DNA from: Clostridia bacterium
GTDB lineage: Bacteria; Bacillota; Clostridia; Christensenellales; Aristaeellaceae
Length of the DNA stretch: 39,429 nt
Assembly (NCBI GenBank): GCA_017471885.1
Contig: JAFURI010000093.1
Span: 1 to 39,429, forward strand
Direction of reading: 5' to 3'
Below, one piece after another: positions 23,115-31,356 of the stretch (position 1 is the first letter of the stretch; each line of letters begins with the position of its first letter). The position numbers and the translations under genes are program-made. The notes below the pieces were generated by a model, which was not told the origin of the DNA, did not search any database, and was given only the letters and a program-made list of their open reading frames with translations.

Positions 23115-24014
23115 TTACTCCTTGTTCTCAATGGTCTTCCAGTATGCCTGCTCCAGATCCAGATCGCGGTGATTCACGTCCACCTTGAGACCGCGGCTGC
23201 GAAGATGCGCGCCGACAGCCTCGGAGATAGCCACGCTGCGGTGCGCGCCGCCGGTACAGCCGACGGCGATCATCAGCCGGTGCTTGCCCTCCTCCACATA
23301 ATGGGGCACGAGGAAGTCCAGCATATCCCGAATCCTGCCCATGAATTCCTCCGTCACCGGATGATCCATCACAAAGGAGCGCACGTCCTCATCCAGACCG
23401 GTGTGACGGCCCAGCCCCTCAATATAGAAGGGATTGGGCAGGAAGCGCACGTCCCATACCAGATCTGCCTGACGGGGCAGACCGCGCTTGAAGCCGAAGG
23501 ACATGACCTCCACATGCATCTGCACGCTTCCGTTCTCCTCCGCAAGGATGACGTTGAGCTTTTTCTGCAGCGCCTTGGGACGGATAGCGGAGGTATCAAT
23601 CACATAATCCGCCATTTCCCGCAGGGGCTGGAGCATCTCACGCTCGGCGGCAATGGCTTCGGTGAGGCTGACCGTATCGCTGGCCAGCGGATGGTCGCGC
23701 CGGGTTTCCTTGTACCGGCTGACCAGCACCTCATCGCCGGCCTCCAGGAACAGGGTATCGATATGATAGCCCAGCTCCCGGGCTTCGCCGATCAGCGTCG
23801 CCACGGAATGCGCGTCAAAAAATTCGCCGCTGCGCACGTCCACGGCAAAGGCCACAAACTTGGAGCGCAGGGAGGAGGTCTCGCAGGCCTCCATGAACTT
23901 GACCATCATCACAGGCGGCAGATTATCCACGCACAGCGCGCCCATGTCCTCCATATATCGGGTGGCCACGGTCTTTCCGCCGCCGCTCATGCCCGTCACA
24001 AGCAGATAACGCAC
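23115..24014 (-). CDS. rapZ: RapZ/YvcJ nucleotide-binding protein
   Basis: 299 aa from the GTG at 24014 (AGAGGA 7 nt upstream); an upstream in-frame TTG/ATG would overlap murB. Walker A is GMSGGGKT, followed by VDNLPP, a Walker B-like segment, and the C-terminal RapZ motif GCTGGAHRSVAISE. In E. coli RapZ controls GlmZ and hence GlcN6P synthesis; in B. subtilis YvcJ is a nucleotide-binding protein affecting competence. The location between murB and whiA supports a link to cell wall precursor supply. Confidence 0.95.
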   Translation of the reverse strand: MRYLLVTGMSGGGKTVATRYMEDMGALCVDNLPPVMMVKFMEACETSSLRSKFVAFAVDVRSGEFFDAHSVATLIGEARELGYHIDTLFLEAGDEVLVSRYKETRRDHPLASDTVSLTEAIAAEREMLQPLREMADYVIDTSAIRPKALQKKLNVILAEENGSVQMHVEVMSFGFKRGLPRQADLVWDVRFLPNPFYIEGLGRHTGLDEDVRSFVMDHPVTEEFMGRIRDMLDFLVPHYVEEGKHRLMIAVGCTGGAHRSVAISEAVGAHLRSRGLKVDVNHRDLDLEQAYWKTIENKE

Positions 24015-24042
24015 GCGTATTCCTCTCTTTCGTACACGAAGC

Positions 24043-24984
24043 TTATACACGGTGGACGAGGCTGTCCTCGCCCAGAATACGTACCTCCGGCTCCAGTATC
24101 ACGCCGAAGCGCTCATGCACCACGCGCTGAACCTCTGCCATCAGGGCAAGGAAATCAGCCGCCGTGCCTCCTCTGTTGACGAGGAAGCCTGCATGCTTCT
24201 CGCTGACCTGCGCCCCGCCGATGGTCAGTCCCTTCAGTCCGCACTGATCCACCATGGCGGATGCATAGCCTCCCGCAGGCCGCTTGAAGGTGCTGCCCGC
24301 GCTGGGCAGGGTCAGGGGCTGCTTGTCGGCACGGCGGCGGTTCAGCTCCACCATCTCCGCCAGCAGCTCCTCGCGCTTTGCGGAATGCAGCTGACAGGTG
24401 ACGTAGGTCACAACCTTGTTTTCATCCATCAGGCGGGAGTAGCGGTGGGAGAAGTTCATCTCATCCCCCGTATAACTGAAGGGTGTGCCGTCCATTTCAT
24501 AGCCCTCTACCCGTTTGACCACCTGACACAGTTCTCCGCCGTAGGCACCGGCGTTCATGTACACGCCGCCGCCGATGGTGCCCGGAATGCCGCTGGCGAA
24601 GGTCAGTCCGCCCAGCGAATGTTCCGCCGCCGCCATAGCCACCGCAGACATCATCGCGCCGGATTGGGCGCGCAGAACGTTGCCGTCCACGCGGATTTCC
24701 CGCATCTCGCGGCATACGCGGATCACCAGCCCCCGGATGCCGCCGTCCCGGACCAGCAGATTGCTGCCGTGGCCGATCAGCGTAACCGGCACGTTCAGCC
24801 GCTTTGCTTCCGTCAGAAGCAGAAGCAGCTGCTCTGGCGTGGAGGGATGCGCCATCAGATCCGCCGGGCCGCCCAGCCTGAGGGTGGTATAGCCCGCCAT
24901 AAGAGCGTTTTCTTCAAGGCGCAATTCAGGAGCCTGCCGCCGCAGGGCGTTCGTCAGCTCGGCAAGGGCAAAGTTCTGGATCAT
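24043..24984 (-). CDS. murB: UDP-N-acetylenolpyruvoylglucosamine reductase (MurB)
   Basis: 313-aa FAD enzyme reducing UDP-GlcNAc-enolpyruvate to UDP-MurNAc with NADPH. FAD-binding motifs are TTLRLGGPAD, GHGSNLLVRDGG and ASGIPGTIGGGVYMNAGAYGGE; the substrate-protonating Ser is in SAGSTFKRP and the C-terminal Glu in GVILEPEVR. The arrangement (type II MurB, Tyr loop absent) is usual in Bacillota. ATG has GGAGGTTGA upstream. Heads the murB-rapZ-whiA-HPr operon behind a recognisable promoter. Confidence 0.97.
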   Translation of the reverse strand: MIQNFALAELTNALRRQAPELRLEENALMAGYTTLRLGGPADLMAHPSTPEQLLLLLTEAKRLNVPVTLIGHGSNLLVRDGGIRGLVIRVCREMREIRVDGNVLRAQSGAMMSAVAMAAAEHSLGGLTFASGIPGTIGGGVYMNAGAYGGELCQVVKRVEGYEMDGTPFSYTGDEMNFSHRYSRLMDENKVVTYVTCQLHSAKREELLAEMVELNRRRADKQPLTLPSAGSTFKRPAGGYASAMVDQCGLKGLTIGGAQVSEKHAGFLVNRGGTAADFLALMAEVQRVVHERFGVILEPEVRILGEDSLVHRV

Positions 24985-25006
24985 AATTCAACCTCCATAT
25001 ATTCAT

Positions 25007-25035
25007 ATTCTACCCCATTTTGACCATCCTCGCAA
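25007..25035 (-). promoter_or_regulatory. Sigma-A promoter for the murB operon
   Basis: Minus strand TTGCGA (25035-25030), 17-bp spacer, TAGAAT (25012-25007), 23 bp before the murB ATG, giving a very short leader. Confidence 0.7.
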
Positions 25036-25145
25036 GACACAAATCGTTCTAATACGACGTTTTTCGGTCTGTTTGGCATGTTTTCGGCATTTTTCGTCCA
25101 TGTGCTCAAAAATTCGATATGTTTATGCAACGTTCTGCCGGAGAG

Positions 25146-25186
25146 TAAAAACAAAAGCTGCGTCTCTGTCAAGACACAGCTTTTGT
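25146..25186 (-). terminator. Intrinsic terminator of the CotH-DUF4956-VTC operon
   Basis: Ten-bp perfect stem ACAAAAGCTG/CAGCTTTTGT (25151-25160, 25177-25186), extended by GTCT/AGAC inside, then on the minus strand TTTTGTTTTTAC. It lies 11 bp beyond the VTC gene stop. Confidence 0.8.
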
Positions 25187-25196
25187 ATGGCCGGAA

Positions 25197-25904
25197 TCAC
25201 GCTTCCTTATCCTCGAAGCGGCGGCACCAGGTATATTTGCTGATAGCGCTCTGCTGGGCATTGGGACAGTAGGTGCAAAGCAGATCGCGGATGTAGGGCG
25301 GCATCACCCGGTTGAACTTGACCTCAAGAATGACGTCGTTGTTGTCAAAGGGCGGCACGGTGGGCACATGGGGATTAAACAGATCCGTGGAGCGAAGTCC
25401 GGTGCGCAGCTGCTTGTCAAAGGTGATGCGCACCTCCTCCGCCGGATGCAGATACGCCTCGCGGACGTAGTCCACCAGCACCACAGGACGGAGCAGATTC
25501 ACCGTCATCTCGCGGTACATATCCGTCAACAGGCCCGACCGGGTAGTTTCCAGCCCGTAAGGATCGCCCGCCATCAGCTGCTCGCACAGATCCCTCGGAA
25601 TGGACAGGCTGCGCTTGCTGATCAGGCTGCCCACCTTGGTCTTGCATTCCAGCTTGATGACCCGGTCGGACAGGTTGTAGATGCGAATGCGATACTTGTC
25701 GCGGTTCTGCACACCGTCCAGCTTGTCGTACAGCGCGGTATCAAACGCAGTATCGAAATACAGGCTGCGGATGTGATACTCGTTGTTCTCATCGCCGTTG
25801 GGATCGCGGTGAAGCACATGATCCAGCGCGTTGGACAGCAGGTGATACTGCATCTCATTGATGAAGAACTTCAGTTCATGCCGCAGCGGCAGATTAAACG
25901 CCAA
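25197..25904 (-). CDS. VTC-domain protein (polyphosphate polymerase-like)
   Basis: 235 aa, about the size of a bare VTC tunnel domain. Conserved elements: RHELKFFIN at the N-terminus, SLYFDT, KYRIRIYN, KLECKTK, LVDYVREAY with VRITFD, and LEVKFN near the end. These supply the basic and acidic residues that line the tunnel in yeast Vtc4, which makes polyphosphate from ATP. Bacterial relatives exist in this same neighbourhood but their product is unproved. Start is TTG at 25904: AAGGAGGTG lies 6 nt upstream, and the longer frame would bury the ribosome site. Third gene after CotH and DUF4956. Confidence 0.88.
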   Translation of the reverse strand: MAFNLPLRHELKFFINEMQYHLLSNALDHVLHRDPNGDENNEYHIRSLYFDTAFDTALYDKLDGVQNRDKYRIRIYNLSDRVIKLECKTKVGSLISKRSLSIPRDLCEQLMAGDPYGLETTRSGLLTDMYREMTVNLLRPVVLVDYVREAYLHPAEEVRITFDKQLRTGLRSTDLFNPHVPTVPPFDNNDVILEVKFNRVMPPYIRDLLCTYCPNAQQSAISKYTWCRRFEDKEA

Positions 25905-25919
25905 TACAGGCACCTCCTT

Positions 25920-26082
25920 GCAGGGGCTCCGCCCCTGCACCCGGCAGGAGGCTCTGACTCCTGCACCTCCGCCAGAGGGATTTCATCCCTCTGGACTCCC
26001 ATTCTCCGGCGAACAAGTTCGCCGGTCGGGTATCGACAATTATCTTTTCCTTTGCAGGAGTCCCACCGCGCAAAAGACGCGG
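25920..26082 (-). repeat. Hairpin-dense intergenic element upstream of the VTC gene
   Basis: The 381-bp gap between DUF4956 and VTC holds no convincing gene. It contains consecutive inverted repeats: GCAGGGGC/GCCCCTGC (25920-25927, 25931-25938), GCAGGAG/CTCCTGC (25944-25950, 25958-25964), CCAGAGGGAT/ATCCCTCTGG (25972-25981, 25985-25994), CCGGCGAAC/GTTCGCCGG (26006-26014, 26017-26025) and a weaker CCGCG/CGCGG (26066-26082). The rest of the gap to 26285 is GC-rich with further imperfect stems. Such stacks resemble dispersed palindromic repeats in gut Clostridia. It may process or stabilise the mRNA between the two genes. Its first stem overlaps the VTC leader. Confidence 0.6.
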
Positions 26083-26285
26083 CGCGACAAGCAACCTGTT
26101 CCACGTCAACCCGGGCAGCTTCATGTTCCGCGTCGCGGTGTGCCCTTCGCGCACCGTGACCCCGCAAGCCGGCGCGTCTGTCACGCGGCGGCGCATTCGT
26201 TCAAGCAACGGCACTACCCCACGCGGGCGCAGACACGACCGGAGACACACAACTCAATCGCGTGCCGGGTGCGGGCACTGCCCGC

Positions 26286-26978
26286 TCAGGCGCCGGCTTC
26301 GGTCTGGCAGGCGACGAGGGTCGCGTCGTGCACGCCGTCAATGTTCAGCATGGCGGCCACCAGATCCTGCTTGTTGTCCAGACGCACCTCGAAGGTCATT
26401 TCCGCGCCGGAACGGGTCACAGTCTTGGAGCGCAGACGACGCTGCTTCACCATGCGGCGCAGCTGCTGGTTGATATCATACTCCGCTTCCTCGTCATAGT
26501 GCAGCACCAGCAGGAAGGCGTTGGGATTGCTGAACTTCACGAAGGTCATCAGGAACATGATCACCGCGATGCCCAGCACCACCACCAGCGCAATGACGTA
26601 CAGCTCCGCGCCCAGCAGGATGCCCATGGTCAGCGCCCAGAACATGTATGCCGTGTCCATGGGATCCTTGATAGCGGTACGGAAACGCACGATGGACAGA
26701 GCGCCCACCATGCCCATGGACAGGGACAGGTCAGACTTGATGCACATAACCACGGGGGTGGTGATCAGCGTCAGCATCACCAGCGTCATGGCGAAGGACG
26801 GGCTGTACAGCACGCCGCGATAGCACTTCTTGTACACAAAGGCGATGATCAGGCCCACCGCAAAGCCCAGCACCAGCGCAATCAGCACGCCCAGAGGGGT
26901 CAGGCTGGCAAACTGCTCGGCAAAATACGCGGACAGGCCGCCGTTATTGGTCACATTACCGACGCTCAAAGTTTCCAT
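26286..26978 (-). CDS. DUF4956 membrane protein
   Basis: 230 aa. About four hydrophobic helices in the first 150 residues, including the conserved MGMVGALSIVRFRTAIKDP segment and a start without signal peptide, then a soluble C-terminal domain (from about residue 155) with alpha/beta ferredoxin-like strands. This matches DUF4956, a family often encoded beside VTC-domain and CotH proteins. Function is unknown; a membrane partner or exporter for the VTC product is a guess from context. ATG has AGGAGGTACC upstream. Confidence 0.85.
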   Translation of the reverse strand: METLSVGNVTNNGGLSAYFAEQFASLTPLGVLIALVLGFAVGLIIAFVYKKCYRGVLYSPSFAMTLVMLTLITTPVVMCIKSDLSLSMGMVGALSIVRFRTAIKDPMDTAYMFWALTMGILLGAELYVIALVVVLGIAVIMFLMTFVKFSNPNAFLLVLHYDEEAEYDINQQLRRMVKQRRLRSKTVTRSGAEMTFEVRLDNKQDLVAAMLNIDGVHDATLVACQTEAGA

Positions 26979-27068
26979 CAGGTACCTCCTGTATCTCCTG
27001 CGCCCGGGGCGCAGATCGTCGCAACAAATTGATTATAGCACAGGCAGCCATATTTTGCACTACCTATA

Positions 27069-30000
27069 TTACACAACGTCATCCGGCATCTCCGGCTGGG
27101 GGCCGAAGTACTTGAGCATGTCTGCCTCGCTGACGTTCAGCTCCTCCTTCACCATCGTCCAGAGCAGGTTGGGACGCTTCTTCAGCGTGTTCTGCAGTCG
27201 GGTGATACGCTGCTCCCAGTAGCGGTATGCGCCGTCCACCGTGGTGGGCCACTCGGCGATAACCATTTTGTCATGCTCCTCGGCCCAGCGGGCAAAGTGC
27301 ATGTTCATTTCCGGCTCGATGATGGGAATCAGCTTATCCAGCTCCGCCAGCATGTACTCCGTGGTAAAGGTCTGGAAGATGTAGCCCAGCTTCTGCAGGA
27401 ACATGTCCTTCCACTCCGGCACGGACAGAATCTTCAGGAAGATGGTGTTGTCGATGTTCATCTGACCCATGCCCTTGGCCTTGGTATAGCTCCGGGGGCT
27501 GTTGAAGGAGGAATTGAACAGGCCGTAGTCCAGGTCGTAGATGATCCACTTCCACTTGCTGCCCTCACGGTGCAGGCGATAGAAGCGGGTGTTACCGATA
27601 TCGGAGTTGCCGAAGAACATCTCCAGCGCCATGTATTCCAGATGGTTCTCGATATCGATGTTATCCTCGATGTACTGGCGGTCTGCCTCGTTCTTCGCGG
27701 GATCGCCGGCCTTGATCTTCTTGACCATGGCGCGGTAGGCCTTGTTGGAGCCCCAGTTGACCGTACCGCTGGCCTCGAGGATATCCATGTTGTCGGCTTC
27801 CTCCAGCGGCAGGCCTTCATGCTGCGCCACAAAGTAGCGGTCCACACGCTCGCGCATGTTCATATGGCCCCAGTAGATACCGTTGAGGTACACCACCACG
27901 GGGTTCCACGCCTGATGAATCACCTGCGTGCCGATGCTGTCCATCAACCGGGACTGGAAGCCGTCCAGCAGGCGCGTCCATGCGGAGTCGTTGCCGCTGT
28001 TGCGCAGCACGATGGATTTGTACTCCGTATAGGGCCGGTCCTCAAACAGTGCGGCCTGGAAGGTGCTTTGTCCGTAGCGGGCCTTGGCGCGGATCTTGAA
28101 GGACTTCTGGGGCATATCCAGCGAGAACTGGCCCATCAGGCTCATATCCACGCCCTGACTCAGCATCTGCGTGCCGTCCAGCAGATAGTATTCCAGATAG
28201 CCCTCAGCAGGCTCCATATTCTCCTTCACCCAGCGGTAGATGGTATCCTCAAAGGGCAGCTCGCCCGCCACCTTCACCACATGATCGCCGGTGACCAGCA
28301 TGCCGGTTTCCTTATTCCACAGGATTTCCGGATCGCAGGTCAGGGAGACGATGGGCAGCGTGTGATAGGCATTGACAAAGTAGCTGCCGGTGATGATCTT
28401 GCTGGGCTCAAGGCCCGTATCCGAGAAGGCTCTGGCCCGCAGCACGCCGGTGAAGTTCATCTCGATATATTCCCCGGGCGTGTACATGATGGAGCTGCGG
28501 GTGGGGATAGAGCCATCCTTGGTGTAGTAGACGGTAGTATTCTCCGGCACATTGAAACCGGTGTACACTGTAGCATAGTACATGCCCGGCTCCATGATGA
28601 AGGACGGGGTCTCCGCGTAGCCGAGGAAGCCCGTGCCGTTGGCCGCCAGCGGTGTGGGCGCGTCATAATAAAAAAAGCCCGACAGCCCGATGGTTCGGCC
28701 ATAGGACACATTGGTAGGAACCTCAGGCATGATCACCTTATCCAGCACCTTGCCCGTGGGATCACACAGGCTGACGCTGTACCCTCCGACCTGCGTCAGG
28801 CTGAAGGAGGTGTGCAGCTGGCCGGTGATGGACAGATCAGCTCTGCTGTCGCACAGGATGACCTTGTACTCCCCGGGCTGGATGACCGTTCCCTGCGGAA
28901 ACTGCCACTTGCGGGCGCGGCCCAGATTGTCGCTCAGGCCATAGCCGGACAGATCCTGCGCACGGGATGAGGAGTTGTAGATCTCAATCCAGTCCGTGCA
29001 TTCAGCATCCTGATACACAAGCGTCGCGTCGTTGGAGGCCATGACCTCTGTGATATACACACCGATGGGGTTCATGGCCCGCAGGGTCTGATCCATCCGG
29101 TCCGCACCGGCCTGGGTGTTGTCCAGGCCGGGGGTTGCCATCTGATGAACGGAGAAGCTGCCGTCCGCATTGCGGGCATAGGAGCAGTCCTCCGGGATAT
29201 TGTCGATCATGACGCGGTCCACCAGCCGTCCGTGACTGTCAGACAGGATGATGGTATCCTTCTCCGCACTGATGCGGAAATCCGCATGCGGCACGGCGGA
29301 AGCGTCGCTGCTGCGGTCCTTGCCGGAGCAGAAGACCACATAATAGCTGTGGGGAGCCACCACCGCGCCCTTGGGGAAGCGCCAGCGCAGGGGCTTGTTC
29401 TCCTTGTTGGAGAGGGCATAGTTGTCCAGGCTGATGGGCTTGTCGGTGGTATTGTACAATTCCATCCAGTCCACCAGCTCGCCGTCCTCATCGGCCAGAC
29501 CGGTCAGCGCATCGGGCATGATCTCGCTGATCACCAGCGTACCGTCCTGCGCCATGGTCTCGTTGCGGTACTGCTCGTTGCCTGCCTCGCCGTTGACGTA
29601 TCCGGGACTGAAAAAGCCGGTGGCGGCATAGGAGCCGTCCGCCATCAGGGCGTAGCTTTCGTCGCTGCTCATGATGGGCAGCGTCACCGAGTCGATCTCG
29701 TAGGCGTTGGGGTCAAACAGATACACCGTCTCACCCACGGAGGACAGCTTGAACTTGGCGTGGAAGTTGCTGCCCACCTCGGCGGCATTGGTATCCGAGC
29801 AGAAGACAATAGCGCGTCCGCCGCTTTCAAGCACCATATCCGGGAAGAGGAAGCGGATGGAGTCGTTGCGGTCGCTCAGACCCACGTTGGCAATATTGAT
29901 CGCCCGGTCGGAGCTGTTCCAGATCTCAATCCAGTCCGCATACTCGCCGTTCTCATCCGGCACAGCGGTACGGTTGGAGGACATGACCTCGCTGATCACC

Positions 30001-30248
30001 AGTCCCTCGTACAGGCTGCCGGTGGTGCCCAGCCCCTCCTCCACCTGACCGGACTGCGTACCGGTGGTGAAGTGGGCGCGGGTAACCGCCTCCTTGGGGC
30101 TGATCATCACAATCAGGGCCAACAGCGCGACAAACGCCGCCAGCGCGAGGATAATCCCCTTGCGGGACTTCTTTTTTCTCTTTACAGGAGCCTGCTCATT
30201 GCGGCCGGTACGACCGCCGCCGCGCCTTACAGGAGGCATCTGCTGCAT
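27069..30248 (-). CDS. Membrane-anchored CotH kinase-domain protein with lamin-tail domains
   Basis: 1059 aa. A basic N-terminal tail and one transmembrane helix (about 31-49) put the rest outside. Three lamin-tail (LTD) domains begin near residues 83, 236 and 395 (each opening with ISEVM/ISEIM/ITEVM and DWIEI/DWMEL). A chitobiase/FN3-like strand domain follows (near 576, YYTKDGSIP), then the CotH domain from about 632, with VVYLNGIYWGHMNMRERVD, NSDIGNTRFYRL and the catalytic-type IIYDLDYG near 905. CotH of B. subtilis is a secreted-protein kinase of the spore coat. ATG at 30248 has GGAAGG upstream; upstream frame is leader. Kinase activity here is inferred. Confidence 0.9.
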   Translation of the reverse strand: MQQMPPVRRGGGRTGRNEQAPVKRKKKSRKGIILALAAFVALLALIVMISPKEAVTRAHFTTGTQSGQVEEGLGTTGSLYEGLVISEVMSSNRTAVPDENGEYADWIEIWNSSDRAINIANVGLSDRNDSIRFLFPDMVLESGGRAIVFCSDTNAAEVGSNFHAKFKLSSVGETVYLFDPNAYEIDSVTLPIMSSDESYALMADGSYAATGFFSPGYVNGEAGNEQYRNETMAQDGTLVISEIMPDALTGLADEDGELVDWMELYNTTDKPISLDNYALSNKENKPLRWRFPKGAVVAPHSYYVVFCSGKDRSSDASAVPHADFRISAEKDTIILSDSHGRLVDRVMIDNIPEDCSYARNADGSFSVHQMATPGLDNTQAGADRMDQTLRAMNPIGVYITEVMASNDATLVYQDAECTDWIEIYNSSSRAQDLSGYGLSDNLGRARKWQFPQGTVIQPGEYKVILCDSRADLSITGQLHTSFSLTQVGGYSVSLCDPTGKVLDKVIMPEVPTNVSYGRTIGLSGFFYYDAPTPLAANGTGFLGYAETPSFIMEPGMYYATVYTGFNVPENTTVYYTKDGSIPTRSSIMYTPGEYIEMNFTGVLRARAFSDTGLEPSKIITGSYFVNAYHTLPIVSLTCDPEILWNKETGMLVTGDHVVKVAGELPFEDTIYRWVKENMEPAEGYLEYYLLDGTQMLSQGVDMSLMGQFSLDMPQKSFKIRAKARYGQSTFQAALFEDRPYTEYKSIVLRNSGNDSAWTRLLDGFQSRLMDSIGTQVIHQAWNPVVVYLNGIYWGHMNMRERVDRYFVAQHEGLPLEEADNMDILEASGTVNWGSNKAYRAMVKKIKAGDPAKNEADRQYIEDNIDIENHLEYMALEMFFGNSDIGNTRFYRLHREGSKWKWIIYDLDYGLFNSSFNSPRSYTKAKGMGQMNIDNTIFLKILSVPEWKDMFLQKLGYIFQTFTTEYMLAELDKLIPIIEPEMNMHFARWAEEHDKMVIAEWPTTVDGAYRYWEQRITRLQNTLKKRPNLLWTMVKEELNVSEADMLKYFGPQPEMPDDVV

Positions 30249-30291
30249 GCACAGACCTTCCTTTCCGTATTGCGAGAGTATATCGTTCACC

Positions 30292-30340
30292 GCAGGAGCG
30301 CACCCCTGCAATGATAGAACGGAGCATAGCCGTTCGATCA
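30292..30340 (-). other. Two hairpins in the CotH operon leader
   Basis: TGAT.GAACGG/CCGTTC.ATCA (30312-30322, 30330-30340) starts just below the promoter, and GCAGG/CCTGC (30292-30296, 30305-30309) follows. The first may protect the 5' end of the mRNA or act in regulation. No conserved riboswitch core was recognised. Confidence 0.5.
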
Positions 30341-30343
30341 TCC

Positions 30344-30372
30344 ATTATAGCATATATTTCCTGAACATGCAA
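30344..30372 (-). promoter_or_regulatory. Sigma-A promoter for the CotH operon
   Basis: Minus strand TTGCAT (30372-30367), 17-bp spacer, perfect TATAAT (30349-30344), giving a leader of about 90 nt. Confidence 0.75.
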
Positions 30373-30399
30373 ACCGGTTCACCATACCTTCACACACAC

Positions 30400-31317
30400 T
30401 TAGCCCAGAGTCGGCGCAGGGGTGGATACACTGCCGTCCTCCATCAGCTCAATGGGGTCAATCGCCAGGTACTCGGTCGGATCGCTCCGCCGCTGCATAT
30501 GGTAGCAGGTATACAGCCGGCCGTCGCTGCCCTCAAAGATGACGTTATGGCCGGAATGGGTGATTTCGCCGCCCTCCGGCGGAGTGATCAGCGGTGCAGG
30601 CGGATTGGGCGACCATGGGCCGCGAATGTTTTCCGCCGTCACACAGCCCACGCTGTACGGCCCGGTAAAGCTGGAGTAGAACAGAAAATACTTGCCGTGG
30701 CGTTTCACCACATAGGGGCCTTCAATCTTCGTATCCCAGCAGCCCTCCGGCGAAGGCGCCACACAGCGGAACACCTCGCCTGCAGCCTTGCACTCCGGCA
30801 GACTGACAGGCAAGCCCCAGATGCCGTAGCGATTGCTGTAAAACAGGTATATGCCGCTTTCATCCTCATAGAGGCTGCCGTCGTTGCCCATCACTGACGG
30901 ATCCGTCATGATGGGATGCCGCACATCCGCAAGGATGCTGTCCTCCCGGGTCAGCAGACGATAGGGGCCCTCAATCTTTTCAGCAAAAGCGATGGCGACG
31001 CCGTGGTTGTGAGGATGCTCTGCGCTCTGATTGCGGCCGTTGAAGGTCAGATAGAAGCCCTCCGGCCGGCGGAGAATTTCCGGCGCCCAGAGCTTGTCGA
31101 TGCACCAGCAGTCTTCCGGCATATCCGCGCGGCGGATGATATCCGTCACATACGTCCAGTTCACCAGATCTGTACTGCGGAAAAGCTTGATTCCCGGCAC
31201 AGGGCCTTCCCAGAAGGGCGGGAAGGAGCCTGTCAGATAGTACACGCCATCCACATTGATGATAAAGGGATCCCTGATATTACCGGGCTGGGTATTGGGA
31301 TTGCTGAATCGGTACAT
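30400..31317 (-). CDS. Glycoside hydrolase family 43 protein
   Basis: 305 aa with no signal peptide, so intracellular. Five-bladed propeller of GH43 type (arabinan/xylan side-chain hydrolases). Visible catalytic candidates: Asp16 in IRDPF (base), Asp in TDPSV (pKa modulator) and Glu in IEGPYVV (acid). Ligand loops WAPEI and FNGRN follow the family pattern. Substrate is probably an imported arabinoside or xyloside oligomer, not determinable here. ATG 31317, AGGAAAC upstream. Follows the SNF2 gene by 39 bp, with the CotH promoter downstream. Confidence 0.9.
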   Translation of the reverse strand: MYRFSNPNTQPGNIRDPFIINVDGVYYLTGSFPPFWEGPVPGIKLFRSTDLVNWTYVTDIIRRADMPEDCWCIDKLWAPEILRRPEGFYLTFNGRNQSAEHPHNHGVAIAFAEKIEGPYRLLTREDSILADVRHPIMTDPSVMGNDGSLYEDESGIYLFYSNRYGIWGLPVSLPECKAAGEVFRCVAPSPEGCWDTKIEGPYVVKRHGKYFLFYSSFTGPYSVGCVTAENIRGPWSPNPPAPLITPPEGGEITHSGHNVIFEGSDGRLYTCYHMQRRSDPTEYLAIDPIELMEDGSVSTPAPTLG

Positions 31318-31356
31318 TCAAGAGTTTCCTGCCTTTCTTTTTCCATTCATTGCGCT

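Noticed and set aside
25871..26250. 98- and 118-codon minus-strand frames between DUF4956 and VTC
   Set aside because: They read through perfect hairpins, have no ribosome site and look like repeat-derived shadow products.
27273..28970. 565-codon plus-strand frame
   Set aside because: Shadow of the CotH gene; no ribosome site and no motif.
30249..30399. Riboswitch (such as cyclic di-GMP) before CotH
   Set aside because: Two plain hairpins only; conserved riboswitch core bases not seen.
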